Part shown: one piece after another, positions 26,634 through 36,338 of the stretch
Layout: each line of letters starts with the position of its first letter
Numbering within the stretch: the first letter of the stretch is position 1
NCBI RefSeq assembly: GCF_000429305.1
Contig: NZ_AUBP01000010.1
Coordinates: 1-64,000 of the forward strand
Origin: Desulfovibrio inopinatus DSM 10711
GTDB taxonomy: Bacteria; Desulfobacterota; Desulfovibrionia; Desulfovibrionales; Desulfovibrionaceae
Direction of reading: 5' to 3'
Length of the DNA: 64,000 nt
Program-made: the position numbers and the translations under genes
Notes under the pieces: generated by a model
The model's input: the letters and a program-made list of their open reading frames with translations, nothing else
What the model was told of the DNA's origin: nothing
Database searches by the model: none

Positions 26634-27296
26634 TTAAAATCCGTGTTCTCGTAAAAAATCTTCAGTCAATCCCCCTGAGGCTTGTACATCTTGCGAAGGG
26701 GTTTTTGTCCAAGGAGCGACCATTTTCTGGACGTATTTCCCGATGACATCCGTCTCCATATTGACGTGTGCCCCCGGAGCCCATCCGCCAATGGTCGTTT
26801 CAGCAATCGTTGTCGGAATGATGTTGACCGAAAGAAAGTCCGGGCCACAGGTGTTGACGGTCAAGGAAATACCGTCAAGTGCAACCGATCCTTTTTCGAC
26901 AACGAAACAACCATATTCTTCCGGATACTTCAGGGTGAATTGAGTCGATTCACCGACTTTGTCAATGGCAATGACGGTAGCCAAACAGTCGATGTGTCCA
27001 CTGACAAGGTGTCCCCCAAGTCGATCACCAAGAGCCAAGGCGCGTTCAAGATTGACAATGGAACCTGACCGCAATGCACCAAGGTTCGTTCGCGACAACG
27101 TTTCGGCAGAAGCATACGCGGAGAATGCATTTTTACCGGGTGTTTCTACGGTAAGACACGCACCGTTGACGGCGATACTTTCACCCGGAACCGTTGCATC
27201 AAGCGCAAAAAGCGATGTGATTTGGAACCGGGCCTGGCCGGCTCTGGAATCAACAGACTGAATGCGTCCTTTTCCTTGTACAAGTCCTGTAAACAT
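26634..27296 (-). CDS. ribE: Riboflavin synthase alpha chain
   Basis: This enzyme dismutates two lumazine molecules to riboflavin. The 220-residue protein has the two lumazine-binding repeats: the first begins MFTGLVQGKGRIQSV and contains SIAVNGACLTV, the second contains SGHIDCLATVIAI and GSVALDGISLTV. The ATG lies three bases after the ribD stop, indicating tight coupling. It works with RibD, RibBA and RibH from the same operon. Confidence 0.96.
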   Translation of the reverse strand: MFTGLVQGKGRIQSVDSRAGQARFQITSLFALDATVPGESIAVNGACLTVETPGKNAFSAYASAETLSRTNLGALRSGSIVNLERALALGDRLGGHLVSGHIDCLATVIAIDKVGESTQFTLKYPEEYGCFVVEKGSVALDGISLTVNTCGPDFLSVNIIPTTIAETTIGGWAPGAHVNMETDVIGKYVQKMVAPWTKTPSQDVQASGGLTEDFLREHGF

Positions 27297-27299
27297 GCG

Positions 27300-28466
27300 T
27301 TACCGCGGCCGTTTGAGGGTGAGAAGAAAATCATCGCCTACCGGCTGAACCGATGTGACGCGAACGGGCAGAGCCTCATCCATTTGGAGCGGAGAACGCC
27401 CATAGAATACGGGGATAGCCTGGTCATCGCCAAGAATTTTGGGAGCCTGGAACAAGAGTGTTTCGTCGACGAGTCCCGCTTCGAAAAGTGACATGGCAAG
27501 TCCACCGCCCCCTTCACAAAGAACGTGGTGCACGCCGTATTCCTGGCGTAATTTGATGAGACCAAATTCAAGGTTAAGACCGGACTCGTCGTTGCCGTCC
27601 TCGGACGTTGCCGGAGGCAGGGCAATGACGCGGACGCCCATGGATGTCAGTCGCGTCGCATTGGGATGGCTTGCCGACGTATTGTTCGTGAAAAAGATTG
27701 TTTTTTCCGGACGATGCTCAAGGAGCTTAAGGGCGGCAGATTTTCCCGGAAGATTGCTTGTCACAATAACAGCCAGCGGATCGTTGGCATTCTCAGGCAT
27801 GGGATTGAGGCGTACATCAAGACCGGGATTATCGGCACGAAGTGTCCCCCCACCGATCATGACTGCACCGACGCGGGCCCGTAATTCATGAACACGTTTG
27901 CGCGAAAGCGGACCAGTGACGTATGAAGAATGACCGTTGCGGCAGGCAATGCGACCATCCAACGTGGTTGCCATCTTCAAAAATACGTATGGACGCTTTG
28001 TGTCTTTCCATACGAGAAAATCATCAATCAGGTCGCGGCATTCATCATATAGCAAGCCAACTTCGACACGAACGCCGTTGGATTCGAGAAACGCAGCGCC
28101 ACCACCGGCTACATCAGGGTTCGGGTCAAGGCATCCAATCGCAATACTGCGTATTCCGGCATCAAAAACGGCTCGCGTGCATGGTGGGGTTTTGCCATAG
28201 TGATTGCAGGGTTCGAGCGTGACAAACATTTCGCACTGGCTCGGATCCACCCCTTTTTCGCGCGCATCGGCAAGACAACGCACTTCGGCATGCGGTTGTC
28301 CAAAGCGTTCATGAAAACCTTGGGCCACAATGCGACCATCGGACACAAGAACCGCTCCAACACACGGATTCGGTGCCGTCGGCCCTAGACCTTGTCGGGC
28401 CAAGCTGACAGCGTGCGCCATATAGGCTTCGCGATCAGTCAAAATCGGCTGAGAGCACTTCAACAT
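27300..28466 (-). CDS. ribD: Bifunctional pyrimidine deaminase/reductase RibD
   Basis: RibD deaminates and then reduces the pyrimidine intermediate of riboflavin synthesis. The deaminase domain (residues about 12-150) has [10 protein letters not shown] and [16 protein letters not shown], which bind catalytic zinc. The reductase domain follows from about residue 155 ([36 protein letters not shown]). The ATG at 28466 follows AGGAG closely and overlaps the end of the upstream deaminase gene by 32 bases; an ATG 15 codons later is the alternative. Confidence 0.95.
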   Translation of the reverse strand: MLKCSQPILTDREAYMAHAVSLARQGLGPTAPNPCVGAVLVSDGRIVAQGFHERFGQPHAEVRCLADAREKGVDPSQCEMFVTLEPCNHYGKTPPCTRAVFDAGIRSIAIGCLDPNPDVAGGGAAFLESNGVRVEVGLLYDECRDLIDDFLVWKDTKRPYVFLKMATTLDGRIACRNGHSSYVTGPLSRKRVHELRARVGAVMIGGGTLRADNPGLDVRLNPMPENANDPLAVIVTSNLPGKSAALKLLEHRPEKTIFFTNNTSASHPNATRLTSMGVRVIALPPATSEDGNDESGLNLEFGLIKLRQEYGVHHVLCEGGGGLAMSLFEAGLVDETLLFQAPKILGDDQAIPVFYGRSPLQMDEALPVRVTSVQPVGDDFLLTLKRPR

Positions 28467-28893
28467 GGACTCCTGCTTCCTCGATCATGGCTTGAGACAG
28501 CTCATCGGGATAGCCTTCAGCGAAATAGATGTTTTTTATGCCGCAATTGATGAGCATCTTTGAACAGATCAGACACGGTTGCGTCGTGCAATAGATATCG
28601 GCGTCTTGGATGCTGATACCATGTACGGCGCATTGAATGATGACATTTTGTTCGGCGTGCAGGCCACGGCAGAGTTCATGACGCTGGCCCGACGGAATGC
28701 CCAGTTTCTCGCGCATGCATCCTTGGTCGAGACAATGGGCCGTATTGGCCGGGGCACCATTGTAGCCGGTGGCCAAGATACGCTTGTCCTTGACGGCTAT
28801 GGCCCCGACCTTGCGGCGAAGACAGGTACTGCGCTCGGCCACAAGAAAGGCGATGCGCATGAAGTATTCAGGCCAGGGGAGTCGTTTACTCAC
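28435..28893 (-). CDS. Deoxycytidylate deaminase family protein (ComEB-like)
   Basis: This 152-residue zinc enzyme probably converts dCMP to dUMP for thymidylate synthesis. The zinc motifs are clear: LHAEQNVI (His/Glu) and [16 protein letters not shown] (PCxxC). An extra Cys/His-containing loop ([14 protein letters not shown]), as in ComEB/dCMP deaminases, is present. The start is GTG, six bases after the glyA stop codon, without a strong ribosome-binding site, so translation is likely coupled to glyA. It stands between glyA and ribD, a common order in this bacterial group. Confidence 0.9.
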   Translation of the reverse strand: MSKRLPWPEYFMRIAFLVAERSTCLRRKVGAIAVKDKRILATGYNGAPANTAHCLDQGCMREKLGIPSGQRHELCRGLHAEQNVIIQCAVHGISIQDADIYCTTQPCLICSKMLINCGIKNIYFAEGYPDELSQAMIEEAGVHVEVLSADFD

Positions 28894-28899
28894 GTCATT

Positions 28900-30138
28900 T
28901 TACCACGCGAACAGCGGATATTGTCTGGCGAATTCCTGCACTTGGCAACGGATTTCATCCAGCGCCGTTTCATTTTCCCGTTTGATGATGGCTGCATCGA
29001 TCCAGCCGGCCACACGTTCCATATCGGCTGTGCCCATACCGCGAGTGGTCAATGCCGGGGTTCCCAAGCGGATACCCGAGGTAACAAACGGAGAACGGGT
29101 TTCGAAGGGGACGGTGTTTTTGTTCACGGTGATACCGGCTTTATCCAAAGCGATTTCCGCATCTTTGCCCGTGACATCCTTGTTTGTCAGGTCAACAAGC
29201 ATGAGATGGTTGTCGGTTCCGCCGGACACAAGGTTGTATCCCGCATCGGTCAGGACTTTAGCCAGCGTTGCCGCATTTTCGACAACACGCTGCTGATAGG
29301 CTTTGAATTGGGGGCGAAGAGCTTCGCCGAAGGCAACGGCTTTTGCGGCGATAACATGCATAAGCGGACCGCCTTGAATGCCGGGGAAAATTTGAGAATT
29401 CAGCGTCTTGCCGTATTCTTCGCTCGACAAGATCATGCCGCCGCGGGGACCACGCAACGTCTTGTGCGTGGTTGTGGTCGTGTAATGGGCTTTGCCGATG
29501 GGCGACGGATGGAGACCCGTGGCAACGAGTCCGGCAATATGTGCCATATCGACCATGAGTTTAGCACCGACTTCATCGGCAATGGTGCGGAAGCGATCGA
29601 AATCAATGATACGCGGGTACGCACTGGCACCAGCGACAATGATTTTAGGTTTGTTGGCGCGAGCAAGTTCTTCGACCTGGTCGTAGTCGATCTGCCCCGT
29701 TTCTTTCTTGACTCCGTAGAAGACGATATTGAACAGCTTCCCCGAAAAGTTGACCGGGCTACCATGGGTGAGATGGCCGCCGTGGGACAGGTCCATACCC
29801 AGAATTGTATCGCCAGGAGTCAGTTCGGCAAAATATACGCCCATATTGGCCTGAGAACCGGAATGGGGCTGTACGTTGGCATAGTCGCAGCCGAACAGCT
29901 CTTTGGCGCGGTCACGAGCAAGGTCCTCGGCAATATCGACGAATTCGCAGCCACCGTAATACCGCTTACCGGGATACCCCTCAGCGTATTTGTGTGTCAT
30001 GACGCTTCCTTGCGCCTGGCGTACAGCTGTGGAGGTGAAATTTTCCGAGGCAATCAGTTCGAGCTTGCCGGTTTGACGCTCGACTTCGAGGATGATGGCC
30101 CGCCCGAGCTCGGGGTCCTGGATGAGGAGTTCTTCCAT
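28900..30138 (-). CDS. glyA: Serine hydroxymethyltransferase
   Basis: GlyA interconverts serine and glycine with tetrahydrofolate and is the main source of one-carbon units. The 412-residue protein shows [11 protein letters not shown], the PLP-lysine motif [14 protein letters not shown], and [20 protein letters not shown]. The ATG at 30138 is chosen over 30180 because AAAGGCGGGA lies ahead of it and the length then fits the family. An intergenic hairpin with 10-bp arms (30216-30241) separates it from fabF. Confidence 0.97.
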   Translation of the reverse strand: MEELLIQDPELGRAIILEVERQTGKLELIASENFTSTAVRQAQGSVMTHKYAEGYPGKRYYGGCEFVDIAEDLARDRAKELFGCDYANVQPHSGSQANMGVYFAELTPGDTILGMDLSHGGHLTHGSPVNFSGKLFNIVFYGVKKETGQIDYDQVEELARANKPKIIVAGASAYPRIIDFDRFRTIADEVGAKLMVDMAHIAGLVATGLHPSPIGKAHYTTTTTHKTLRGPRGGMILSSEEYGKTLNSQIFPGIQGGPLMHVIAAKAVAFGEALRPQFKAYQQRVVENAATLAKVLTDAGYNLVSGGTDNHLMLVDLTNKDVTGKDAEIALDKAGITVNKNTVPFETRSPFVTSGIRLGTPALTTRGMGTADMERVAGWIDAAIIKRENETALDEIRCQVQEFARQYPLFAW

Positions 30139-30276
30139 GAGAGTCCCGCCTTTTCGGCTTGTGTCGACATGGTGTGACATGCCGTCTGGTTATCAATTGC
30201 TTTGAAGACGCGGAAGCGACCGTCCCGGGAAGGACGGTCGCCTGCGCGTTTTTCAATGCGGCGAAACGCGCCGCGA

Positions 30277-31521
30277 TTATTCGGTAAACCGCTTAAACAA
30301 CATGCACCCGTTGGTGCCTCCGAAGCCGAAAGAGTTGCACAGTACCGTGTCGACCTGTTTTTCCAGGGAGGTATTGCCAACAATATTCAAATCGCAATTC
30401 GGATCCTGGTTTTCCAGGTTGATGGTCGCGGGAATAATTCCTTCGGTGATCGTTTTAACGCTGAACACCGATTCGATGCCTCCGGCAGCACCTAATGTAT
30501 GGCCAATCATCGACTTATTCGACGTCACGGGAATATCTTGCGCCCGATTACCGAATACAGTCTTGATGGCTTTGGTTTCGCAGGAGTCATTGAGTGGGGT
30601 GGACGTGCCATGGGCGTTGATATGCTGGACGTCATCAGGTGTGAGACCAGCGTCCTGAATGGCCGCTTGCATAGCCAGTGCCATGCCCGCACCGTCTTCG
30701 TCCGGAGCCGTCATGTGGTATGCATCCGAGGATGCACCGAATCCGACGACTTCGGCGAGAATGTTTGCTCCACGTGCTTGGGCATGTTCCAGAGACTCAA
30801 TAATGAGTATGCCGCACCCTTCACCGATAACGAATCCATCACGATCCTTATCAAAAGGCCGCGATGCTTTTTTCATATCGTCGTTGCGAGTGGACAACGC
30901 TTTGAGAGCATTGAATCCCGACACGGCCAACGGCGTAATCGTCGATTCCGTGCCACCGCAAATCATGGCGTCGCATCGACCAAGTTTGATATCGCTGTAC
31001 GCGTATCCGATGGCATGGACGCCTGATGCGCATGCCGACGTTGCAGCCAGGTTCGGACCTTTGGCTCCGGTCGAGATGCTTACTTGTGCGGCAGCCATAT
31101 TGGCGATGAGAACCGGGATGAAAAAAGGCGAAACGCGATTCGGTCCTTTTTCAAGCAATATCTTGTGATAATGCTCGATCGTATCAAGCCCACCAAGACC
31201 ACACCCAATAATCGTGCCAACACGATGGGCATTTTCAGGCGGAATGCTCCAGTTTGCGTTTTCGAGCGCCATAGCAGCGGCTGCGACAGCAAACTGTGTG
31301 AAGCGATCCATACGGCGGACCTGTTTTTTTTCAATAAACTTTGCTGGATCGAATTCTTTACATTGAGCAGCGAACCGAGTTTCAAATGCTTCTGCATTAA
31401 AACATTCGATGGGATAAACACCGGATTCGCCGGCAATCAATTGGCTCCAGCTCGTTTCGAGATCGGCCCCGACGGGCGTAACGGCCCCAAGGCCGGTAAC
31501 GACAACGCGATGTGTGCTCAT
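30277..31521 (-). CDS. fabF: Beta-ketoacyl-ACP synthase II
   Basis: FabF elongates acyl-ACP by decarboxylative condensation with malonyl-ACP. The 414-residue product has the active-site Cys164 in ATSACASGVHA, and the two catalytic His residues in INAHGTSTPLND and MIGHTLGAAGG. The start at 31521 follows GAGGGAGAG and matches the family N-terminus (RVVVTGLGAVTPVG); the frame is open further upstream without homology. It follows acpP after a 225-base gap that carries a small hairpin (CCGATTGT / ACAATCGG near 31632-31653). Confidence 0.97.
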   Translation of the reverse strand: MSTHRVVVTGLGAVTPVGADLETSWSQLIAGESGVYPIECFNAEAFETRFAAQCKEFDPAKFIEKKQVRRMDRFTQFAVAAAAMALENANWSIPPENAHRVGTIIGCGLGGLDTIEHYHKILLEKGPNRVSPFFIPVLIANMAAAQVSISTGAKGPNLAATSACASGVHAIGYAYSDIKLGRCDAMICGGTESTITPLAVSGFNALKALSTRNDDMKKASRPFDKDRDGFVIGEGCGILIIESLEHAQARGANILAEVVGFGASSDAYHMTAPDEDGAGMALAMQAAIQDAGLTPDDVQHINAHGTSTPLNDSCETKAIKTVFGNRAQDIPVTSNKSMIGHTLGAAGGIESVFSVKTITEGIIPATINLENQDPNCDLNIVGNTSLEKQVDTVLCNSFGFGGTNGCMLFKRFTE

Positions 31522-31746
31522 GATACGTCTCTCCCTCATGAGGGCTTGGCCGACCGGACATGCCAAGACAGAACGACTGTAAAACCCGCCCGGTCGGGAC
31601 GGCCGCGCAGCGGTTGTTTCGGACTTCGGTTCCGATTGTGCAAAAACAATCGGGAGATGAATATCCACCTGTCTTCATCAGGCGGTACGATTCATTTGAA
31701 GACAACAATCACCGCATCGGGCGGCCCATGGGAGAAATGGCGGCAA

Positions 31747-31983
31747 TTAGCCGGCGTTTTTCTCGATGAAGTCGATAGCGTTCTGTACGGTGATGATTTT
31801 CTGGGCGTCTTCGTCGCCGATTTCAACGCCGAATTCTTCTTCCATAGCCATGATAAGTTCGGTCAGGTCCAAGGAGTCGGCACCAAGGTCGTCGACAAAT
31901 TTGACTTCGGGTTTGACTTCGTCTTCGTTAACACCGAGTTGATCCACAATGATTTCTTTTACTTTTTCAGCAGCAGCAGACAT
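31747..31983 (-). CDS. acpP: Acyl carrier protein
   Basis: This 78-residue acidic four-helix protein carries growing acyl chains on a 4'-phosphopantetheine attached to Ser37 in the motif [19 protein letters not shown]. Length and composition are typical. It sits between fabG and fabF in the standard fatty-acid cluster and has a GGAGG ribosome-binding site. Confidence 0.97.
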   Translation of the reverse strand: MSAAAEKVKEIIVDQLGVNEDEVKPEVKFVDDLGADSLDLTELIMAMEEEFGVEIGDEDAQKIITVQNAIDFIEKNAG

Positions 31984-32019
31984 GGCGATTCCTCCAGATG
32001 ATGTGGTATTTGGGATGAT

Positions 32020-32763
32020 CTACATATACAGGCCACCGTTGACGGAAATAACTTGTCCCGTCACATAGGCGGCGTCCTGTGATGCGAGATAGGCGCAGGC
32101 TCCGGCCACATCGTCGGCCTGTCCTGCACGCTTCGCGGGAATTTTTGTGATAAATTGATCTTTGGCGGCGTCGGGAAGATCGGACGTCATATCGGTCTCG
32201 ATATACCCTGGCGTAACGGCATTCACGGTGACGCCACGACCGGCGAGTTCCTGGGCGGCCGTTTTGGTCAGTCCGATAAGACCGGCTTTCGCGGCAACGT
32301 AGTTGGCCTGTCCAGCATTGCCCGATTGTGCAACAACCGACGCAATGTTGATGATGCGGCCATTGCGTTGGCGGCTCATGATTTTTGCGGCTTCACGCAA
32401 ACAGGTGAACGCACCCGTCAGGTTGACGGCAATAACCTTATCCCAATCTTCGTCTTTCATACGAATAAGCAGACCGTCTTTGGTGATACCGGCATTGTTG
32501 ACGAGCACGCCGAGTTTGACCTTGTTTTTGATTTCGTCGGCAAAAAACGTGCTCACGGCCTGTCGATCAGCGACATTGAGACAAAACGCTTGAGCCTTTC
32601 CACCCGCTGCGATGATTTCATCGCATACGGCCTGTGCCAGTTCCGGTTTGGAAACATAGGTCAGGTAAACCTGAAATCCGTCTTTGGCCAAACGTTTCGC
32701 CACGGCCGCGCCTATGCCGCGCGATCCTCCAGTGACGAGGGCGGTGGTGATATCTGTACTCAT
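32020..32763 (-). CDS. fabG: 3-oxoacyl-ACP reductase
   Basis: FabG reduces beta-ketoacyl-ACP with NADPH. The 247-residue short-chain dehydrogenase has the cofactor loop TGGSRGIGAAVA (residues 11-22), NNAGITKDGLLIRM, the catalytic Ser and Tyr-x-x-x-Lys region (SVVAQSGNAGQANYVAAK) and the family end PAKRAGQADDVAGA. It lies between fabH and acpP; the 235-base gap to fabH holds no recognisable gene. Confidence 0.96.
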   Translation of the reverse strand: MSTDITTALVTGGSRGIGAAVAKRLAKDGFQVYLTYVSKPELAQAVCDEIIAAGGKAQAFCLNVADRQAVSTFFADEIKNKVKLGVLVNNAGITKDGLLIRMKDEDWDKVIAVNLTGAFTCLREAAKIMSRQRNGRIINIASVVAQSGNAGQANYVAAKAGLIGLTKTAAQELAGRGVTVNAVTPGYIETDMTSDLPDAAKDQFITKIPAKRAGQADDVAGACAYLASQDAAYVTGQVISVNGGLYM

Positions 32764-32998
32764 GATGACTTTCCGATGTTTCGACGAAGAACGCCGCGTT
32801 TGAAACCGGACTTCCGCAGACTTGGGCCGCCTTGTAGCCTAAAGCCGCGTCGACTGCAATTGGATCGTCAGATGGAAAAAAGGACCGAGGAAGGTGTTCG
32901 CTTCCTTTCGGCACGGCCATCTTGCACCATGTTCCCCTTGCGGCCAAGGCTATACTTTAAAACGAAAGTGCGCATTGGCAAGGGGTGACAATTGTGAA

Positions 32999-33994
32999 TT
33001 AAAACTGAAGAATGGCTGATCCCCATGTAAAACCACCACCAAAAACGCCGAGGAGTACACGGCAGCCCGGCTTGATTCGACCATCATGCACTGCTTCAGA
33101 AAGAGCGATAATAATGGATGAGGCCGATGAATTGCCGTAGCGATCAACGGTGACGCATACTTTTTCCGCAGGTAAACCAAGTTTGCGGGCCACGGCGTCG
33201 AGAATGCGATAGTTGGCTTGGTGAGGGATGAAGAAATCGATGTCGTCGGCTGTGAGCGAGTTGCGTTCAAGCACTTCCCGGCAGACGCTTTCCATGCTGC
33301 GCACGGCCACTTTAAAAACCTCGGGACCATTCATTTGGATGAAATGGCGTTCATCCACTATTTCTCCCAGTTTCGCCGGTGCTGCTGAGCCGCCACCGAC
33401 CGTCAGGAGATGGCCAAAGGCTCCGTCACTCTTGAGTTCAACGTCCTGGATTGCTGCGTCATGCTTGGCGCCTTCGAGAGGGGCATTACCTAAAATGACT
33501 GCGCCAGCACCATCTCCGAACAGAACACAGGTGGTGCGATCTTTCCAGTTGGTGCGAGACGTGAGAGATTCAGCTGCGACGACGAGAACTTTGGCGTCTT
33601 CATGCAGGCTGAGAAATGCACGGCCCGTTTCAATGCCGTTGACGAAACCGGAGCAGGCGGCATTGAGATCGAATGCAGCCTTGCCGCGCACACCGAGTTT
33701 CTCTTCAAGAATGCAGGCTGCCGGTGGGCAGAAAAAGTCGGGTGTTAGTGTGCAGAGAATGATGTGGGTCAAGTCATCGGCCGTCATTCCGGCTGATTCG
33801 AGGGCCCGGCGAGAGGCCACAAGGGCCATGTCGCTGACGGCTTCGCCTTCGGCGGCCACGCGTCGTTCCTTGATTCCAGTGCGGGAGGTGATCCACTCGT
33901 CGGATGTATCGACGAATTTTTCCAGATCAGCGTTGGTGAGCACCTTTTCAGGCACATAATGGCCAATACCGAGAATGCGAGGGGCTTTTGTCAT
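32999..33994 (-). CDS. fabH: Beta-ketoacyl-ACP synthase III
   Basis: FabH starts fatty-acid synthesis by condensing acetyl-CoA (or another acyl-CoA) with malonyl-ACP. The 331-residue protein has the active-site Cys114 in DLNAACSGFVNG, the catalytic His in FIPHQANYRI and the catalytic Asn in YGNSSASSI. RTGIKERRVA near residue 40 is typical. The ribosome-binding site is weak. It is the gene after plsX, the common plsX-fabH-fabG-acpP-fabF order. Confidence 0.97.
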   Translation of the reverse strand: MTKAPRILGIGHYVPEKVLTNADLEKFVDTSDEWITSRTGIKERRVAAEGEAVSDMALVASRRALESAGMTADDLTHIILCTLTPDFFCPPAACILEEKLGVRGKAAFDLNAACSGFVNGIETGRAFLSLHEDAKVLVVAAESLTSRTNWKDRTTCVLFGDGAGAVILGNAPLEGAKHDAAIQDVELKSDGAFGHLLTVGGGSAAPAKLGEIVDERHFIQMNGPEVFKVAVRSMESVCREVLERNSLTADDIDFFIPHQANYRILDAVARKLGLPAEKVCVTVDRYGNSSASSIIIALSEAVHDGRIKPGCRVLLGVFGGGFTWGSAILQF

Positions 33995-34032
33995 GGGAAT
34001 TGTCCACGTAAAATAAAGATTGCAGTAACGTA

Positions 34033-35073
34033 TTATGCCGGGCGCTTTTTGATGACTTCGAGGTCTTTATTAAGGGCAAGCCCTTCCTCGATCCGGTTGA
34101 CAGCGTCGTGGGCGACAAGTTGTGCGGCCATATCAATTGCGGAGGTCATAGCTTTAGCATTGGAGGCGCCGTGGCAAATCATGCAGATGCCGCGCAAGCC
34201 AAGAAGGGGGGCACCGCCGTATTCTGCATAATCGACGAGACCGGAAAAACGTTTCAGAGCAGACAATGCCAAGGTCGTGCCGATCTTGGCAAAAAAGCCA
34301 CGGCGCAACTCTCCTTTGAGCAAGCGCCCGAGGGATGAGGCCATGCCTTCAGCGAGTTTCAACGCAACGTTGCCAACAAACCCATCGCAAACAATGATGT
34401 CGACATCTCCAGTGAAGAGATCTCGGCCTTCAATGTTTCCGACAAAGTTGAGGCTGCTGGCGCGAAACAGTTCGAACGCCTCTTTGACCTGCATGTTGCC
34501 TTTGCCTTCTTCTTCGCCAATGGAGAGCAACGCAACTTCAGGATTCGGTCGAGAGAGTAACGCTTTGGCAAGCACATCGGCCATAACAGCGAACTGCATG
34601 AGATGGTAGGGCTTGCAGTCCACATTAGCACCGACGTCAATCAAAACGACGGGATCGGCCTCGGTGGGCATGAAGGTCGCCAAGCCGGGGCGATCGACGC
34701 CTTTCAGACGTCCGATGCCAAACATGGCGGCGAGCATCGTGGTGCCGGAGTTTCCCGCACTGACCACGCCGTCGGCGTCATCGGTTCTCACCAGGTTGCA
34801 ACAAACCTGAATAGAGGTGTCCTTCTTCTTCCGTAACGTTTCGGAAGGTTTCTCCTCCATTCCCGCGATTTCCGAGGCATGAACCACGGAGATCGTTGCT
34901 CCTCGCGTGTCGTAACGCGTAAGCTCGGCTTCGACGGCCGGTTTGTCACCGACCAGAATGACGTCGATAGCTCTGGTCTTGGCGGCTGCAACAGCTCCCT
35001 GGACAACCACACGGGGACCGAAGTCCCCGCCCATGGCGTCGACGGCGATGCGCGGCCGGCTATTCGGCTTCAT
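34033..35073 (-). CDS. plsX: Phosphate acyltransferase
   Basis: PlsX converts acyl-ACP to acyl-phosphate, the acyl donor for PlsY in phospholipid synthesis. The 346-residue product shows IAVDAMGGDFGPRVVVQGAV at the start, GNSGTTMLAAMFGIGR, and DGFVGNVALKLAEGM. GAGGAG precedes the ATG, and the gene overlaps the end of rpmF by 14 bases. It links fatty-acid and phospholipid synthesis in this operon. Confidence 0.97.
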   Translation of the reverse strand: MKPNSRPRIAVDAMGGDFGPRVVVQGAVAAAKTRAIDVILVGDKPAVEAELTRYDTRGATISVVHASEIAGMEEKPSETLRKKKDTSIQVCCNLVRTDDADGVVSAGNSGTTMLAAMFGIGRLKGVDRPGLATFMPTEADPVVLIDVGANVDCKPYHLMQFAVMADVLAKALLSRPNPEVALLSIGEEEGKGNMQVKEAFELFRASSLNFVGNIEGRDLFTGDVDIIVCDGFVGNVALKLAEGMASSLGRLLKGELRRGFFAKIGTTLALSALKRFSGLVDYAEYGGAPLLGLRGICMICHGASNAKAMTSAIDMAAQLVAHDAVNRIEEGLALNKDLEVIKKRPA

Positions 35074-35242
35074 TGCTCCTCAGCATCTGCCGGCCTTTGT
35101 ACATGCCGCAGCTCGGGCAGATACGGTGGGGCAGAGTGGGTTCGCCGCATTCACAAAAGATAACATTGGGGATATCAACATGATGGTTGGCGCGGCGTTT
35201 TCTTTTTCTCGTTTTGGAGATTTTCCTATTAGGGACTGCCAT
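35060..35242 (-). CDS. rpmF: 50S ribosomal protein L32, zinc-ribbon form
   Basis: The 60-residue L32 begins MAVPNRKISKTRKRKRRANH and has four Cys in FCECGEPTLPHRICPSCGMY (CxC and CxxC), so it is the zinc-binding form. It lies between the DUF177 gene and plsX, the widespread yceD-rpmF-plsX arrangement. Its last codons overlap the plsX start. Confidence 0.97.
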   Translation of the reverse strand: MAVPNRKISKTRKRKRRANHHVDIPNVIFCECGEPTLPHRICPSCGMYKGRQMLRSNEAE

Positions 35243-35291
35243 GATGGACTCCTTTTTTTCGTCGACGCGAGCGGGGGGTAAACTTGGCCGC

Positions 35292-35822
35292 TCACTGTTT
35301 CGTGTTTAACTGCATATTGCGAAAAATCGCCAGCCGAGGATCCCCGTCTGTCGATTCACAATCGCACGACTCAATGTTGCGATTGGCACCACATTGCGGG
35401 CATAACCCTTTGCAATCTTCCATGCAAAGCGGTTTGCTAGGTTGCGCCAAAACATACTGTTCCCAGACCATCTCTCCCATATTGAGTTCGATCGTCTTGC
35501 CACGTTTGCGCAAAAACGAGGGTTCAATCTGTTCTTCTTCCGGGTTGGGAAGTTCTTCGAACAGATCGAAATCCTGGTCGATCACAACATGTGCATCTTC
35601 CATGCACCGGTCGCATGGTATCGTCGTCTCTCCGGTCAATTTTCCTCGAATCAAGTAGCCGCTGCCTTCAGGACTTATGAAGAAATCAGCCTGGAGCGGG
35701 GAAACAACCGTATTACCAACACCAAATGTCTCGAACGCCTTCGTCCAGAACGAAGGGTCGGAAAAAGAAAATTCCCGGCCCTCGGCCGGGAGATCGGTGA
35801 TGTCAAACCAGAATTCTATCAT
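35292..35822 (-). CDS. DUF177 (YceD) family protein
   Basis: This 176-residue member of DUF177/YceD has two CxxC pairs, CDRCMED near residue 96 and DCKGLCPQCGANRN near residue 140. YceD proteins are linked to 23S rRNA accumulation and L32 in other organisms, which fits its position directly before rpmF. It is the first gene of the long minus-strand operon; a good sigma-70 promoter lies 24 bases upstream, and GAGG precedes the ATG. Confidence 0.9.
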   Translation of the reverse strand: MIEFWFDITDLPAEGREFSFSDPSFWTKAFETFGVGNTVVSPLQADFFISPEGSGYLIRGKLTGETTIPCDRCMEDAHVVIDQDFDLFEELPNPEEEQIEPSFLRKRGKTIELNMGEMVWEQYVLAQPSKPLCMEDCKGLCPQCGANRNIESCDCESTDGDPRLAIFRNMQLNTKQ

Positions 35823-35845
35823 AACGACCTCGCGGAACTCGACTT

Positions 35846-35873
35846 GCTATAACGTTGACTGGGTACTTGTCAA
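35846..35873 (-). promoter_or_regulatory. Sigma-70 promoter of the DUF177-rpmF-plsX-fab operon
   Basis: On the minus strand a perfect TTGACA (35868-35873) is spaced 16 bases from TATAGC (35846-35851). The start would be near 35839, leaving a leader of about 17 bases. Confidence 0.6.
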
Positions 35874-35884
35874 TAAAAAACGAC

Positions 35885-35913
35885 TTGCGCTTTCAATGTG
35901 AAACCTGTATGAG
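35885..35913 (+). promoter_or_regulatory. Candidate promoter of rpmB
   Basis: TTGCGC (35885-35890) and TATGAG (35908-35913) are spaced 17 bases. The start would be about 75 bases before rpmB and divergent from the DUF177 promoter. Confidence 0.4.
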
Positions 35914-35994
35914 ACGGAGTTCTCCATGGCTGGAAAAGAGTGTATGCGTCCCTATGACGCATTTCCCAATAGATCAATGTAAAGGAGCCACCCC

Positions 35995-36210
35995 ATGTCC
36001 AAAGTCTGCGAAAATTGCGGAAAGCGTCCGCAGTCTGGAAATAATGTCAGTCACGCCAACAATAAGACCAAACGCCGTTTCAACCCGAACCTGGTTAAAG
36101 TTCGTCACCAGCTTGAAACCGGTCAGGTGAAAACCGTGACGGTTTGCACTCGCTGCCTGCGTTCCGGTGCTGTTGTGAAACCGACGGTTCGCACCAAGCC
36201 CGAAGCATAA
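35995..36210 (+). CDS. rpmB: 50S ribosomal protein L28, zinc-ribbon form
   Basis: The 71-residue L28 begins [20 protein letters not shown] and has CxxC pairs at both ends (CENC and CTRC), the zinc-binding form. [11 protein letters not shown] is the family core. AAAGGAG precedes the ATG. It is transcribed alone, divergent from the L32 operon, and ended by a strong terminator. Confidence 0.97.
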   Translation: MSKVCENCGKRPQSGNNVSHANNKTKRRFNPNLVKVRHQLETGQVKTVTVCTRCLRSGAVVKPTVRTKPEA

Positions 36211-36239
36211 ACGCCTCGTGGTTATCCGCAAGATTTTTT

Positions 36240-36275
36240 AGCGGTCGAAGTTTCATGCTTCGACCGCTTTTTGTA
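36240..36275 (+). terminator. Terminator of rpmB
   Basis: AGCGGTCGAAG pairs with CTTCGACCGCT over 11 bp around a 7-base loop, followed by TTTTGT. Confidence 0.9.
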
Positions 36276-36338
36276 TTGTATCAGCTTTGTTGCTGCACGC
36301 AATACAGCAGGAAGACAAAAGTCCCTTTCAGACGTGTT

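Noticed and set aside
30139-30180. Longer GlyA starting at 30180
   Set aside because: No ribosome-binding site there, while the ATG at 30138 has one and gives the family's usual length.
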